Assembly: GCA_963742655.1 (NCBI GenBank)
Contig: CAVUMM010000006.1
Coordinates: forward strand, 124,001 to 188,000
DNA from: JAICLK01 sp963742655
GTDB taxonomy: Bacteria; Patescibacteriota; Saccharimonadia; Saccharimonadales; UBA4665
DNA: 64,000 nt
Reading direction: 5' to 3'
Shown here piece after piece: positions 33,753-41,403 of this stretch. Within the stretch, counting starts at the first letter, position 1; every line of letters starts with the position of its first letter. Below the pieces are notes generated by a model that saw only the letters and a list, made by a program, of their open reading frames with translations, searched no databases and was not told where the DNA came from. The position numbers and the translations under genes are program-made.

Positions 33753-35463
33753 CAGTTACCGCCGGGCGACGTAGTGGGTCTGTTTGGTTGGCTTGCCGGC
33801 GGCGGTAATAGTAAATTCCCAAATATCCCACGCAGCCGATGAGCGTTAAGGCGCTAATGACGCTGCCCACGTAGAACCAGCGCTGCGGCGTAAACTCCGC
33901 CACCAGCCGGATGTTATACGACCCGTCGGCATTGCGCGTGCACCCCGCGGCATTGTCGCGGCATAGTTGCGCCGGATCAACATACCAGCCGTTTTCAAAA
34001 TCGTTCAGGTCGATGTGGTCTGCTGCCGGCACGGCGTTGGCGTGGGCGAACGGCGAAATGCTGTGCACCAGCCCGCGAACATTCCCGTTGTCCAGCTCCA
34101 GCCGCCATTTCGGGTCGTAACTTTCGCTCATGGCTAGATAGAACGGCGTGGTCGCGCCATGCACCTGAATAAACTTTTTCGTCGGATTGGATATTTGATA
34201 CGTCACGCTCCGCGGCTGCACAATACTTTGCTTCGGCTGCGTCACCACGTAGTAATGATTGATAACATCCGGGATTTTGGTCAGCTTGAAATTGTCATAG
34301 CGCACAATCGATTTGCCGCTGCCCGGCGTGGCGTACACCACCAGCGACAATTTGGTCGCGCCGGACGGAATGTGCAATGACGTCACATAATGATGCCAGC
34401 CAGTATCCTTCGCCTCGATTTTTTTCGAAACTGTCGAGCCCGACGGATCGTCGTACACGATATAGTAGCTGGCTGTGGATTTGTTCGGGCTTTGGTAGTC
34501 GAAGCTCAGCAGATAGGTGGAATTCGGGTCAACGCCGATTTTGGCCGGCCCCGTGCAGGCGGTGTGGCGCAAGGCTTCCAGCTCCAGCGATTGGCCGTCC
34601 TTCGATGCGCTGCCTTTGGCAAGTGTCATGCTGATTTGCGGATTGCCGTCGTAATTGTTGCAGTCGCCGACGTGCTGGCTCCACAAACCATGATTAAGGC
34701 TGCCGTTTGGCATGATGTTTTTCATCGGATAATCGGAATCTTTGTAGGTGAACGTGGCGTCACCATTCGGCAGCGCGATTTTTTGATAACCATACTTAGC
34801 CGCTGGCACGGACGTAATCGTTTGCAATTGGCTGAGTCGGAAGTTGTCGTAATACGTCAGCGAATTGTTGTTTTGGTTTTCATCCGGGTAGCCGAAAATT
34901 TGCAAGTTCATGTGAGTTGCCCCAGACGGAACCGCGACACTGCGTAGCAGCGTGTGCCAGTTTTTGCCGTTGGTGTACAAATCCTGATTGATGGTGGTAT
35001 GTTTGGGGTCGTCGAATGTCAGTTTGTAGCCGGTTTTTTGGCCGCCATCGTTGCCGTAATCGAACTGCAGCAAATACGTCGCGCCCGACTGCACGCCGAC
35101 TCGCTGGTTGGTGCAGGCCGTGTGGTTCAGTACTTCAAATTCCAGCGAGTGTTTGCCGTCGGTGGCGTTGCTGGCGGTTTGCTTCATATTCATCACGCCG
35201 TTATTGTCGTAATCGTTGCAATCCTGCACGTTCTTTTGCCACAGGCCGTGCTCGAACGATGGGTTGGTAATCAGGTTTTGGGCCGATTCGCTATACAGCG
35301 TCGTGGCGCCGCTGGTGCTGCCCAGCGCCACGCTGCCGGACTGTTTGGTGTCGACCAGTTCCAGCTGCGTGCCGTTGCCAATGTAATACGTACTGCCCGG
35401 CTGCAGCGCGGCCTGCGCCACTTGGGCCGATGATTGCCCTGCCCCGTCAATCGCCCGTGCCAT
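33718..35463 (-). CDS. C-terminal half of a large GT-C membrane protein with two carbohydrate-binding-like repeats
   Basis: Two jellyroll-like repeats of about 150 residues: NLITNPSFEHGLW...CNDYDNN...HTACTNQ and NGSLNHGLWSQHVGDCNNYD...HTACTGP, each ending in YYDNFRL or RYDNFKL. Then LAMSESYDPKWRLEL, NGWYVDP, and a final membrane helix FTPQRWFYVGSVISAL. This matches the outer C-terminal part of GT-C glycosyltransferases that modify surface polysaccharide. An extra G near 33800, compared with copy C, shifts the last 20 codons, so the native stop at 33756-33758 is missed and the frame runs to 33718. Confidence 0.75.
   Translation of the reverse strand: MARAIDGAGQSSAQVAQAALQPGSTYYIGNGTQLELVDTKQSGSVALGSTSGATTLYSESAQNLITNPSFEHGLWQKNVQDCNDYDNNGVMNMKQTASNATDGKHSLEFEVLNHTACTNQRVGVQSGATYLLQFDYGNDGGQKTGYKLTFDDPKHTTINQDLYTNGKNWHTLLRSVAVPSGATHMNLQIFGYPDENQNNNSLTYYDNFRLSQLQTITSVPAAKYGYQKIALPNGDATFTYKDSDYPMKNIMPNGSLNHGLWSQHVGDCNNYDGNPQISMTLAKGSASKDGQSLELEALRHTACTGPAKIGVDPNSTYLLSFDYQSPNKSTASYYIVYDDPSGSTVSKKIEAKDTGWHHYVTSLHIPSGATKLSLVVYATPGSGKSIVRYDNFKLTKIPDVINHYYVVTQPKQSIVQPRSVTYQISNPTKKFIQVHGATTPFYLAMSESYDPKWRLELDNGNVRGLVHSISPFAHANAVPAADHIDLNDFENGWYVDPAQLCRDNAAGCTRNADGSYNIRLVAEFTPQRWFYVGSVISALTLIGCVGYLGIYYYRRRQANQTDPLRRPAVTVNHLPETWCII
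33755..33779. repeat. Native stop-codon core of the GT-C gene (proposed attachment-like site)
   Basis: GTTACCGCCGGGCGACGTAG includes the complement of the native TAA stop. Copies occur at 29323, 30787, 31410, 31576 and 32374. It is placed exactly at cassette boundaries. Confidence 0.6.
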
Positions 35464-35546
35464 TCAATTTCAGTCCGCCGATTGATTGCGAATACAGGTG
35501 CATTTGCCCGCCCTGCACGGCGTACGACAGGTCGTTCGTGCCGTGG

Positions 35547-36116
35547 TCAACGTATAGGAGAGAGTTTTTTGGTACTCTGCTCATTCTGCTTAATATTGAA
35601 ATTATTTACTGTTTTAATATTACTTTTCTGAGCATTGAATAAGTTATTTAATTGTCCGGAATTCTCTACATTTGCTTGGCCATCTTTTAATATGTAGAAA
35701 TCGCTAGTGAAAGTGTTGGCCAGTACTGAAAGTTGATCAGGAATTTCATAACTATTGTTCAGCCCGTAAACGCTGCTATCTATTGATATATAAGGCCGAG
35801 CGGTAGGATTTTCATATATTGCCAATTCTCCTTTCCCAAAATTGTCTCGTTTCAGGAATTTCATCTGGTTGAGCACGTCAATATAATATTGGCGATCATT
35901 TCCATACCATGAATAAAGATCATCATCATTAACTGCGTCACGCAGAGGTACGACTATGTATTTTATCGAAGAAGCATCAAGTAGACTTTGAATGTATGAC
36001 TGATCAAGTGCGTCGGAAAGCTGCTGCTGGAAACTTTCGTTATTTGCAGGTTGAGAAAGAATTGGGAGCCAGGTTTGTTGTATGGCGACTGCAGAACTTA
36101 CCTTTGGATGCATCAA
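35547..36116 (-). pseudogene. GT-C gene fragment: extracytoplasmic middle domain
   Basis: Reads SSAVAIQQTWLPILSQPANN, then KYIVVPLRDAVNDDDLY and YENPTARPYISI, matching the soluble middle part of GT-C proteins (compare HVKYIVLARGDDYEKYG in the protein at 23.4-25.1 kb). AT-rich codons contrast with the downstream half. It overlaps the previous fragment by four bases and is separated from the next by a shift near 35500. Confidence 0.65.
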
Positions 36117-36367
36117 ATCGTAAGGTGCCCATTTAGAATCATCTGGTATCCATAGCGTTCGATAATAACCGTTGTCAGATGAAATCTTTTTTTCAAGCAG
36201 CGCATAGTCCGAAGGCCTGTGACGAGCGACAAATAGGCTCCCAAGCTCCCGTGGATTAGTGGGCGAGCATTTAAAAATGCAACCAAGATGATAATAATTG
36301 ATGCGATTGAAAAAAGCACTGCGCTTACTTTTTTAAAGGCAACCAAACCGAAACAAACTAGACCCAT
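36113..36367 (-). pseudogene. GT-C gene fragment: membrane helices
   Basis: Encodes YMGLVCFGLVAFKKVSAVLF and further hydrophobic helices before a frame break. Continuous in sense with the upstream FREASKFYLLTALG segment, which lies in the neighbouring frame. Part of the single broken gene 37530-33756. Confidence 0.55.
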
Positions 36368-36395
36368 ATATCCAAGTGCGGTAAGAAGGTAGAAC

Positions 36396-36653
36396 TTAGA
36401 AGCTTCTCTGAAAAGCGAGATCCGGAAGATGGGCGTAAAGCCACTGATATGCTAGCGGTAATGGTGATTCTGTTTCTTTTGTTAAAAAAATTCCAGCTAG
36501 TGCAATTATTACAAAGAACAATACCTGTTTGCGTTTTTCGAGTGTTATTTTTTGTCTCATTACAAGCGGGATGAAAGCGACTAAAGGTATCAAGAATAAA
36601 TACAAGACTACTGGCTCCATAGTGAATGTGTCGTTGGGTGCTTTCCTGTCCAA
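36396..36653 (-). pseudogene. GT-C gene fragment: membrane helices
   Basis: Hydrophobic segments LYLFLIPLVAFIPLVM and VLFFVIIALAGIFL, then YQWLYAHLPDLAFQ leading into an FREASKF motif in another frame. The same motif order (helix pair, then [FY]RE.xKF) occurs in the intact protein at 23.4-25.1 kb. Confidence 0.55.
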
Positions 36654-36698
36654 CTAGACGGCGATAGGGCAATAGCGTGCTCCATGTTAAAAAGCCAA

Positions 36699-36914
36699 CT
36701 ACCAAAGCAGACTCCTAGAAGTAATGGCTGTTAAGGATGCGTTCATGCCGCCAAGAAACGCAGGGAGAACCCAAAAGAAATTTAAAAGCACAATGAGGCC
36801 ACCGCACGTTAACAATAATGTTTGCACTTTTTTATTTTTTTTCGGGAAAAACATAACCAAGTAAAGACAAAGAATCAGAGTGACGATATACATTATTCGT
36901 ACCTCATAAATCAC
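36699..36914 (-). pseudogene. GT-C gene fragment: membrane helices
   Basis: Reads YEVRIMYIVTLILCLYLVMF and LLNFFWVLPAFLGG, comparable to SYWMVPLAIG of the related protein. Frame-shifted relative to both neighbours. Confidence 0.55.
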
Positions 36915-37125
36915 TCCAATGGTATAGACGACAGCAAGTGCGACTCGTTCTTTAATGATGCGGAATCAAGGCACTGCAGAAGAAAATAAAATATTAGCGG
37001 GCTTATGGCGTAAACAAAGACAATTTGCATGTGCGAAGTTTGCTGCACTAGGAAATAGGCGCTACTTCCGTAAAATAGTGCAACTAAAAACGATATCAGT
37101 TTCTCGGACGTAAGTTTGGAAACAG

Positions 37126-37530
37126 CTAGGTATGGCGAACAAACCCCATTATGGCAACAGGAATCAGCACAGTTAATTTATCTGCAGTATCAAAGCTTCC
37201 GCCAAGACGCGATATTACTGACCAAGCACCCTCGACTGCTGAAAAACTAATCTCTGGTCTCGCACCGCCAAAATTATAGAAACTATTCCACGGGCCCAAA
37301 TTTTTCCATAACTGTTGTGTTGATAACTCTGTCCAATGTAGCCAGTCTGTATGAAATAAAGTTACTCCGGGAGTGAACCATAATATGTGACTCACGACAG
37401 CAATTATGCAAAGTATGAGAATAAAAACCCAATTGTTTTGAGTTTCCAATTTTGACAGAACGTTTTGGCAAAAAACCCGACATTTTTCTACAAAATTGGA
37501 TGGGCTGCGACCGGATGATTTACTTAGCAC
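37126..37530 (-). pseudogene. GT-C gene fragment: N-terminus
   Basis: Starts MLSKSSGRSPSNFVEKCR, then a helix WVFILILCIIAVVSHILWF, FHTDWLHW (loop with the acidic residue expected to matter in GT-C catalysis) and GPWNSFYNFGGARPEI. The stretch 36915-37125 continues the protein (SPYLAVSKLTSEKL and further helices) in a different frame. Whole gene: about 1250 codons with at least six shifts. Confidence 0.6.
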
Positions 37531-37633
37531 AACTACTATTTTATGCTAAGTTCTTTTGCCGGAGTACGAATACCCTCAAAATTACCTTTTATGTATGCCG
37601 ACAGTCGTTCGGTTTTCTTGCCTTCCTTGCTCA

Positions 37634-37933
37634 TCAGTACCTGTTTGGAGTAGTAAAGGGTTGAAACAGGAAATAAAACAAGCCAGAAAAAACTCCAATT
37701 TGCAGCTGAATTGAAAATCGCTTGCGAAATAGAAGTCTAGATTTTGCTTGATCGCGAAGTTTTACGGCATTAATTGTACGTGTTGTATATCCGAAATAAT
37801 CTATATCGTGCCATTCTCTTGCATTTGTTATTACCGCGGTTCCATATCCGTTAGCCTTTACTCGTAGCCCAAAATCAGCCTCGCTCCAGTTTGCAGGAAA
37901 ATTTTTCGTATCGAATTGTACCTGCTCGAGCAC
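37634..37933 (-). pseudogene. GT2 glycosyltransferase, C-terminal fragment
   Basis: Contains NWSEADFGLRVKANGYGTAV, the acceptor-side ED/ADFGLR motif of GT2 enzymes, then EWHDIDYFGYTTRTI and a hydrophobic end. Belongs with the N-terminal fragment at 38161-38475; the middle (37934-38160) is present in other frames. Confidence 0.6.
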
Positions 37934-38160
37934 TTTTTCTTGACCATAAAAGCATTTGGGAAACAGTCTACATTATGTATAACTTCCGGAAGTTCGAGTT
38001 CATTGACTTTCTTGCCTCCATATAAATATTTGACCATGCCAACTTTGCTCAGCTTTACCCCGCACGCCCAAACTCTTTTCTTATCGCTCGCAAAACAAGT
38101 ATCATTACGGGGCTACAGCGCCTAAATTCGAATCATTAGTAAGACCTTTTACGAGTTTAC

Positions 38161-38475
38161 TTATGCAGTCTGCGCTAAGTATGTTGTCGTCATCGATATA
38201 GAATTGATAATCTCCTTTAGCAAATATTGACCCAAAGTTCTGCCCCCGCTACTGAGTAGATTGGAATTTGGTTTAACCACTCTGATTTTAATTTTTGGGT
38301 CAATAGTTACATCACTTTGCGAAATGTCACCGCCGTTATCTACAATTATTATTTCAATTCGTGGATGCGGATAGTCGGATTTTGCGATTGAACGAACTAG
38401 CCTAATCAAGCGATCTTTTCGTTTATATGTCGGAATACAAACCGATACCATTGGTTGGGAATGCGTTTTTGTCAT
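38161..38475 (-). pseudogene. GT2 glycosyltransferase, N-terminal fragment
   Basis: VSVCIPTYKRKDRLIRLV and EIIIVDNGG are the donor-nucleotide binding start of a GT2 (Rgt/rhamnosyltransferase-like) enzyme. The frame breaks after NLLSSGGR. Its ATG overlaps the stop of the HEPN-like gene by ATGA, so the two are coupled. Confidence 0.65.
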
Positions 38476-39035
38476 TGTGTGTATTCCGTCTCAAGTATTT
38501 TGAGTAACTCTTCGTACAGGCTTAAAATTTTTTTAAGATTATTTTCACCTATATCAAATTTGTCTGCGCCAAATAGGTACGTTTCGTTTGCTAGGTTGCC
38601 GAAGTTGCTTAAAAATTTTACTCTCAATCGCTGTTCCTGGTGCTCGAGATGATTTCGCATATCGTTCCAGCTTTTAAAATACGTTTTGTTATTCGTAAAC
38701 AGCAACTTTACCGACGCTATGTCTAGTAAATCGCCAATTTTTTCCAGCATGTTCTGAACCTTATCTCCAGCGATAAGGTAAAAGTGTATATCCATAAATA
38801 GCTGTGAGTTTAAATCGCTAAGTTCTTGTGCGGGGTTGTATTGAAGTTGCCGTACAGATTCTAGTAGCTGGTGTTGCCGTTTACGAGTATCCTGAATTCT
38901 TAAATACTGGATAATACACGCATTGCAGTATTTCTCCATTATGCCCAAAGCGACCGATGCTTTTAATCCTGATTCGCCTAACTTGCCAAGCGGATTGTAA
39001 AACTGTGAAGCGCTTCGAAAAAATTTAGTTTTCAT
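38472..39035 (-). CDS. HEPN-like all-helical protein, 187 aa
   Basis: Predicted all-alpha, with MRNHLEHQEQRL near residue 130. This gives Arg-x4-His (RNHLEH) in the setting known from HEPN domains of the AbiU2/Cthe_2314-like type, which are often RNases in defence or toxin systems. AT-rich codon use like the GT2 downstream, with which it overlaps by ATGA. A nucleotidyltransferase-like gene lies 90 bases upstream, but a tail copy of the GT4 gene intervenes. The toxin role is speculative; a helical scaffold is an alternative. Confidence 0.5.
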   Translation of the reverse strand: MKTKFFRSASQFYNPLGKLGESGLKASVALGIMEKYCNACIIQYLRIQDTRKRQHQLLESVRQLQYNPAQELSDLNSQLFMDIHFYLIAGDKVQNMLEKIGDLLDIASVKLLFTNNKTYFKSWNDMRNHLEHQEQRLRVKFLSNFGNLANETYLFGADKFDIGENNLKKILSLYEELLKILETEYTQ

Positions 39036-39039
39036 CTAT

Positions 39040-39085
39040 GATAGCTCCAGGACTTTTTTGAAATCACGATAGGATTGATCGATGT
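39040..39085 (-). repeat. Duplicated 3-prime end of the GT4 gene
   Basis: Encodes NIDQSYRDFKKVLELS and stop, the same ending as the GT4 gene (DQSYKDFKKVLELA, ending 40016). A 23-base identical block AGCTCCAGGACTTTTTTGAA etc. is shared between 39043-39065 and 40023-40045. Confidence 0.7.
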
Positions 39086-39126
39086 TGTTTGTGTGCTTCC
39101 TGCGCCGGGCGAGAGTTTGTATGGGG

Positions 39127-39897
39127 TCATTGGGGGGTGTCCATTAGTAATACTAATTCTTCGGGGTCGGCTAGTGGGAAATAGGACGAGTCGACGATAC
39201 AGTCTGTACAGTTCGCCTGGGGCTGGCTGCGGCTGGGATTTTGGACGAGCAGGTCCGGATGCAAAGCGGCTGCGTCCATGGCGTCTTTGATCGCTTGGTC
39301 GAATGGGATTCCGTCCGGATGTTGCAGTTGCTGCCATGCGGCTTCGACGGTTTCCATATGTGCGATTCGCAGCAGCATATCGATATCGTCGATCTGGCTG
39401 GCACGCACCGGTTCCGGTTCGTCGCCGACGATCCTTTGCAGATCCCACACGGTGGCCGCCAGCAATCCTTCCGTGCTGCTGACGGGTACGTTCAAAAAGC
39501 CCAGCGGCACTTCCAGCCGGTATTGCGGAAACGGCGCGGAGTATATGTTGGCCGTAATTCGTGTCTGCGGATCGATGGCCGCCAGATAAAATCCGCTGTC
39601 GCTGATGCTGGCGTGGTGATGCGCGATTAAAAACCGGGTGACGATGTTCGTATCGACCGCGCTGAAGCCGGGAACCAACACGTCAATGTCTGTAAGCGGG
39701 CGATCCGGGTTTGGCCGCAAGGATCGGTCGGCGAGGTATCTGGCGGCCAGTTCGCCGCCGTACACGTGACTGTCTAAATCTAAATATGACGACAGCGCGG
39801 ACACGAATCCGGCAATGTCCGCCGCCTCTTCCGGCATGAATCCCGCGACCAAGTCGCCGCGCGTTACTATCGGTGTTTCACCGGGGAAAGAAGTCAT
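39127..39897 (-). CDS. Putative nucleotidyltransferase-fold protein, 256 aa
   Basis: HVYGGELAARYLADRSL followed by PLTDIDVLVPG (about residues 43-76) resembles the GG/GS...DhDhhh core of nucleotidyltransferases in the AbiEii/MNT group: glycine-rich turn, Arg-rich strand, then Asp-x-Asp. The C-terminus has a Cys pair (NCTDCIVD). The start codon lies inside a perfect 12-bp hairpin. It occupies the interval between the GT4 gene and its duplicated tail, hence looks inserted. Substrate unknown. Confidence 0.5.
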   Translation of the reverse strand: MTSFPGETPIVTRGDLVAGFMPEEAADIAGFVSALSSYLDLDSHVYGGELAARYLADRSLRPNPDRPLTDIDVLVPGFSAVDTNIVTRFLIAHHHASISDSGFYLAAIDPQTRITANIYSAPFPQYRLEVPLGFLNVPVSSTEGLLAATVWDLQRIVGDEPEPVRASQIDDIDMLLRIAHMETVEAAWQQLQHPDGIPFDQAIKDAMDAAALHPDLLVQNPSRSQPQANCTDCIVDSSYFPLADPEELVLLMDTPQ

Positions 39898-39918
39898 CGG
39901 GATGTCTCCCGATGACTT
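39891..39918 (-). promoter_or_regulatory. Perfect hairpin sequestering a start codon
   Basis: AAGTCATCGGGA (39891-39902) and TCCCGATGACTT (39907-39918) form a 12-bp stem with a four-base loop. On the minus strand the ATG of the nucleotidyltransferase-like gene (39897-39895) is within the 3-prime arm, so folding would hide it. Confidence 0.5.
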
Positions 39919-40014
39919 CTAGTAGCTAGTAGATAGTAGCTAGTAGTTAGCAGTAATCGCAACGTGCGCGAAGCGCCCCCCCAGCTACCAGCTTCTAGCT
40001 CCCAGCTACTAATT
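39919..40014. repeat. CTAGTAGCTAGTAG / AGCTACCAGC short-repeat block
   Basis: Runs TAGTAGCTAGTAGATAGTAG and, 30 bases later, AGCTACCAGCTTCTAGCTCC. Related to the runs at 10851-10876 and 24767-24789. Fills the gap between the nucleotidyltransferase-like gene and GT4. Confidence 0.5.
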
Positions 40015-40015
40015 T

Positions 40016-40594
40016 TCACGCGAGCTCCAGGACTTTTTTGAAATCTTTGTAGGATTGGTCGAAAGTTATTTTTTTGCTCCATTGCCAGGCGGCATTGCGG
40101 ATGCGGGCGTAGAGTTCTTCGTCGGTGAGTAATTGCTTGATGCCGGCCGCCAGTGCTTTGGGGTTTTGGTCGGTGATGATGCCGGTTTCGCCGTCTTTGA
40201 TACTGTCGCGCAGGCCGTCCACGTTGTAGGCCACGGCGGGTGTGCCCTGGCTGGCGGCTTCGGTGACGGTCAGGCCCCAGCCCTCTTTCAGCGAGGTTTG
40301 CATAATGACGTGGCTGCGCTGCAGCAGGCGGATTTTATCGACCGTGCTGACTTTGCCATACACTTTTATATCATCTTTGTTCAGGCTTTTATCGATATAT
40401 TTCAGCACCTTTTGTCCGTAGTCGCCGTCGCTGCTGCCGGCAATTTTCAGTTTGAGATTCGGGATATCAACTTTGGCCAGTTCGAACGCTTTGATCTGGT
40501 CGATGGTGCGCTTCATGCTGCGCATGGCGCCGAGTGATAAGCAATGTGGGGTTTTTGAACTTTTCGGTGGCATCCGGCCGCGGCAGCGGGTCAA
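40016..40594 (-). CDS. GT4 glycosyltransferase, C-terminal (donor-binding) part after a frameshift
   Basis: SLGAMRSMKRTIDQIKAFEL, IAGSSDGDYGQK, then HVIMQTSLKEGWGLTVTEAA (the GT4 EGxGLxxxEA motif) and GTPAVAYNVDGLRDS define the donor-sugar-nucleotide domain. The previous frame carries the first half; one extra base near 40548 separates them. Ends DFKKVLELA with TGA. Its 3-prime end is duplicated at 39.04 kb. Confidence 0.8.
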   Translation of the reverse strand: MTRCRGRMPPKSSKTPHCLSLGAMRSMKRTIDQIKAFELAKVDIPNLKLKIAGSSDGDYGQKVLKYIDKSLNKDDIKVYGKVSTVDKIRLLQRSHVIMQTSLKEGWGLTVTEAASQGTPAVAYNVDGLRDSIKDGETGIITDQNPKALAAGIKQLLTDEELYARIRNAAWQWSKKITFDQSYKDFKKVLELA

Positions 40595-41135
40595 GCTCGA
40601 TGCCCTCTGAAACTACATGAATTTTGTCGGGGTCGAAGCCGAATCTTTTCAAATCATCCTTGGTGCTTTCTGACACGGTTATAACAGGAACCTTTGATTT
40701 GCTGAGTATCTTCGTGGCCACCGGTTCGAACGCGTAGAAGCCGGTGTAGCTGAGCGGCGGTTTGGTTTCGTGGTGCCAGACTTCGCGGGCCATTTGGTGG
40801 TAGAACAGGAACCGCTTGGACTTGCGGCCGAAGAACACGCTGAAATACGGGCTGGTGTTGACGACCTCTATGACGTAATCAAACTTGTTGCGCATGTTGC
40901 GCGCGTAGTACGTGAGCGCCTGCACGGGATGGGTGTAGCGGTTTTCGCCCACGCGGATGATGTGGATGCCTTCGTGCTCGTCGAACTTGGTGGCATTGCC
41001 ATAGCCGGCCGTCAGCCACGTGACCTCGTGCCCGTCGCGCACCAGGCGTTTTGACAGTTCGCGCAGCACCACCTCCGCTCCGCCGGCATCCGGATGCGCA
41101 TGATCTTTCCACGTTAGCCACAAGAATGAGCTCAT
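40467..41135 (-). CDS. GT4 glycosyltransferase, N-terminal (acceptor-binding) part
   Basis: Starts MSSFLWLTWKDHAHPDAGGAEVVLRELSKRL-type sequence with the GGAE loop, then GHEVTWLTAGYGN, EVVNTSPYFSVFFG and VPVITVSESTKDDLKRFGF, as in retaining GT4 enzymes that add sugars to lipid-linked glycans. The frame is lost after FKNPTLL. A strong AAGGAGGG Shine-Dalgarno precedes the ATG. Together the two parts make a normal-size (about 370 aa) enzyme. Confidence 0.8.
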   Translation of the reverse strand: MSSFLWLTWKDHAHPDAGGAEVVLRELSKRLVRDGHEVTWLTAGYGNATKFDEHEGIHIIRVGENRYTHPVQALTYYARNMRNKFDYVIEVVNTSPYFSVFFGRKSKRFLFYHQMAREVWHHETKPPLSYTGFYAFEPVATKILSKSKVPVITVSESTKDDLKRFGFDPDKIHVVSEGIELDPLPRPDATEKFKNPTLLITRRHAQHEAHHRPDQSVRTGQS

Positions 41136-41403
41136 TTAACTACCCTCCTTGTTTTCCCTAACCGGCCGGAACAAGTTTCCGTGCCTTACTTTATACTATT
41201 CGAAATTTTTGTCTGAAACGCGTGATCCGTATCACAGGACTCTACATGTATTTTCTATCACATCAAACAAACGTGAGCGGATCCGCATGTATATTGTGGC
41301 AGAATTATTTCCATTGTCCACCCTGCGGCGATTCGTACTTCGCGCCGGGATGCTGTTGGTTTGTCAAAAATTGGTTTGCTGCCAGCGGGAGCAATGTATG
41401 GCC

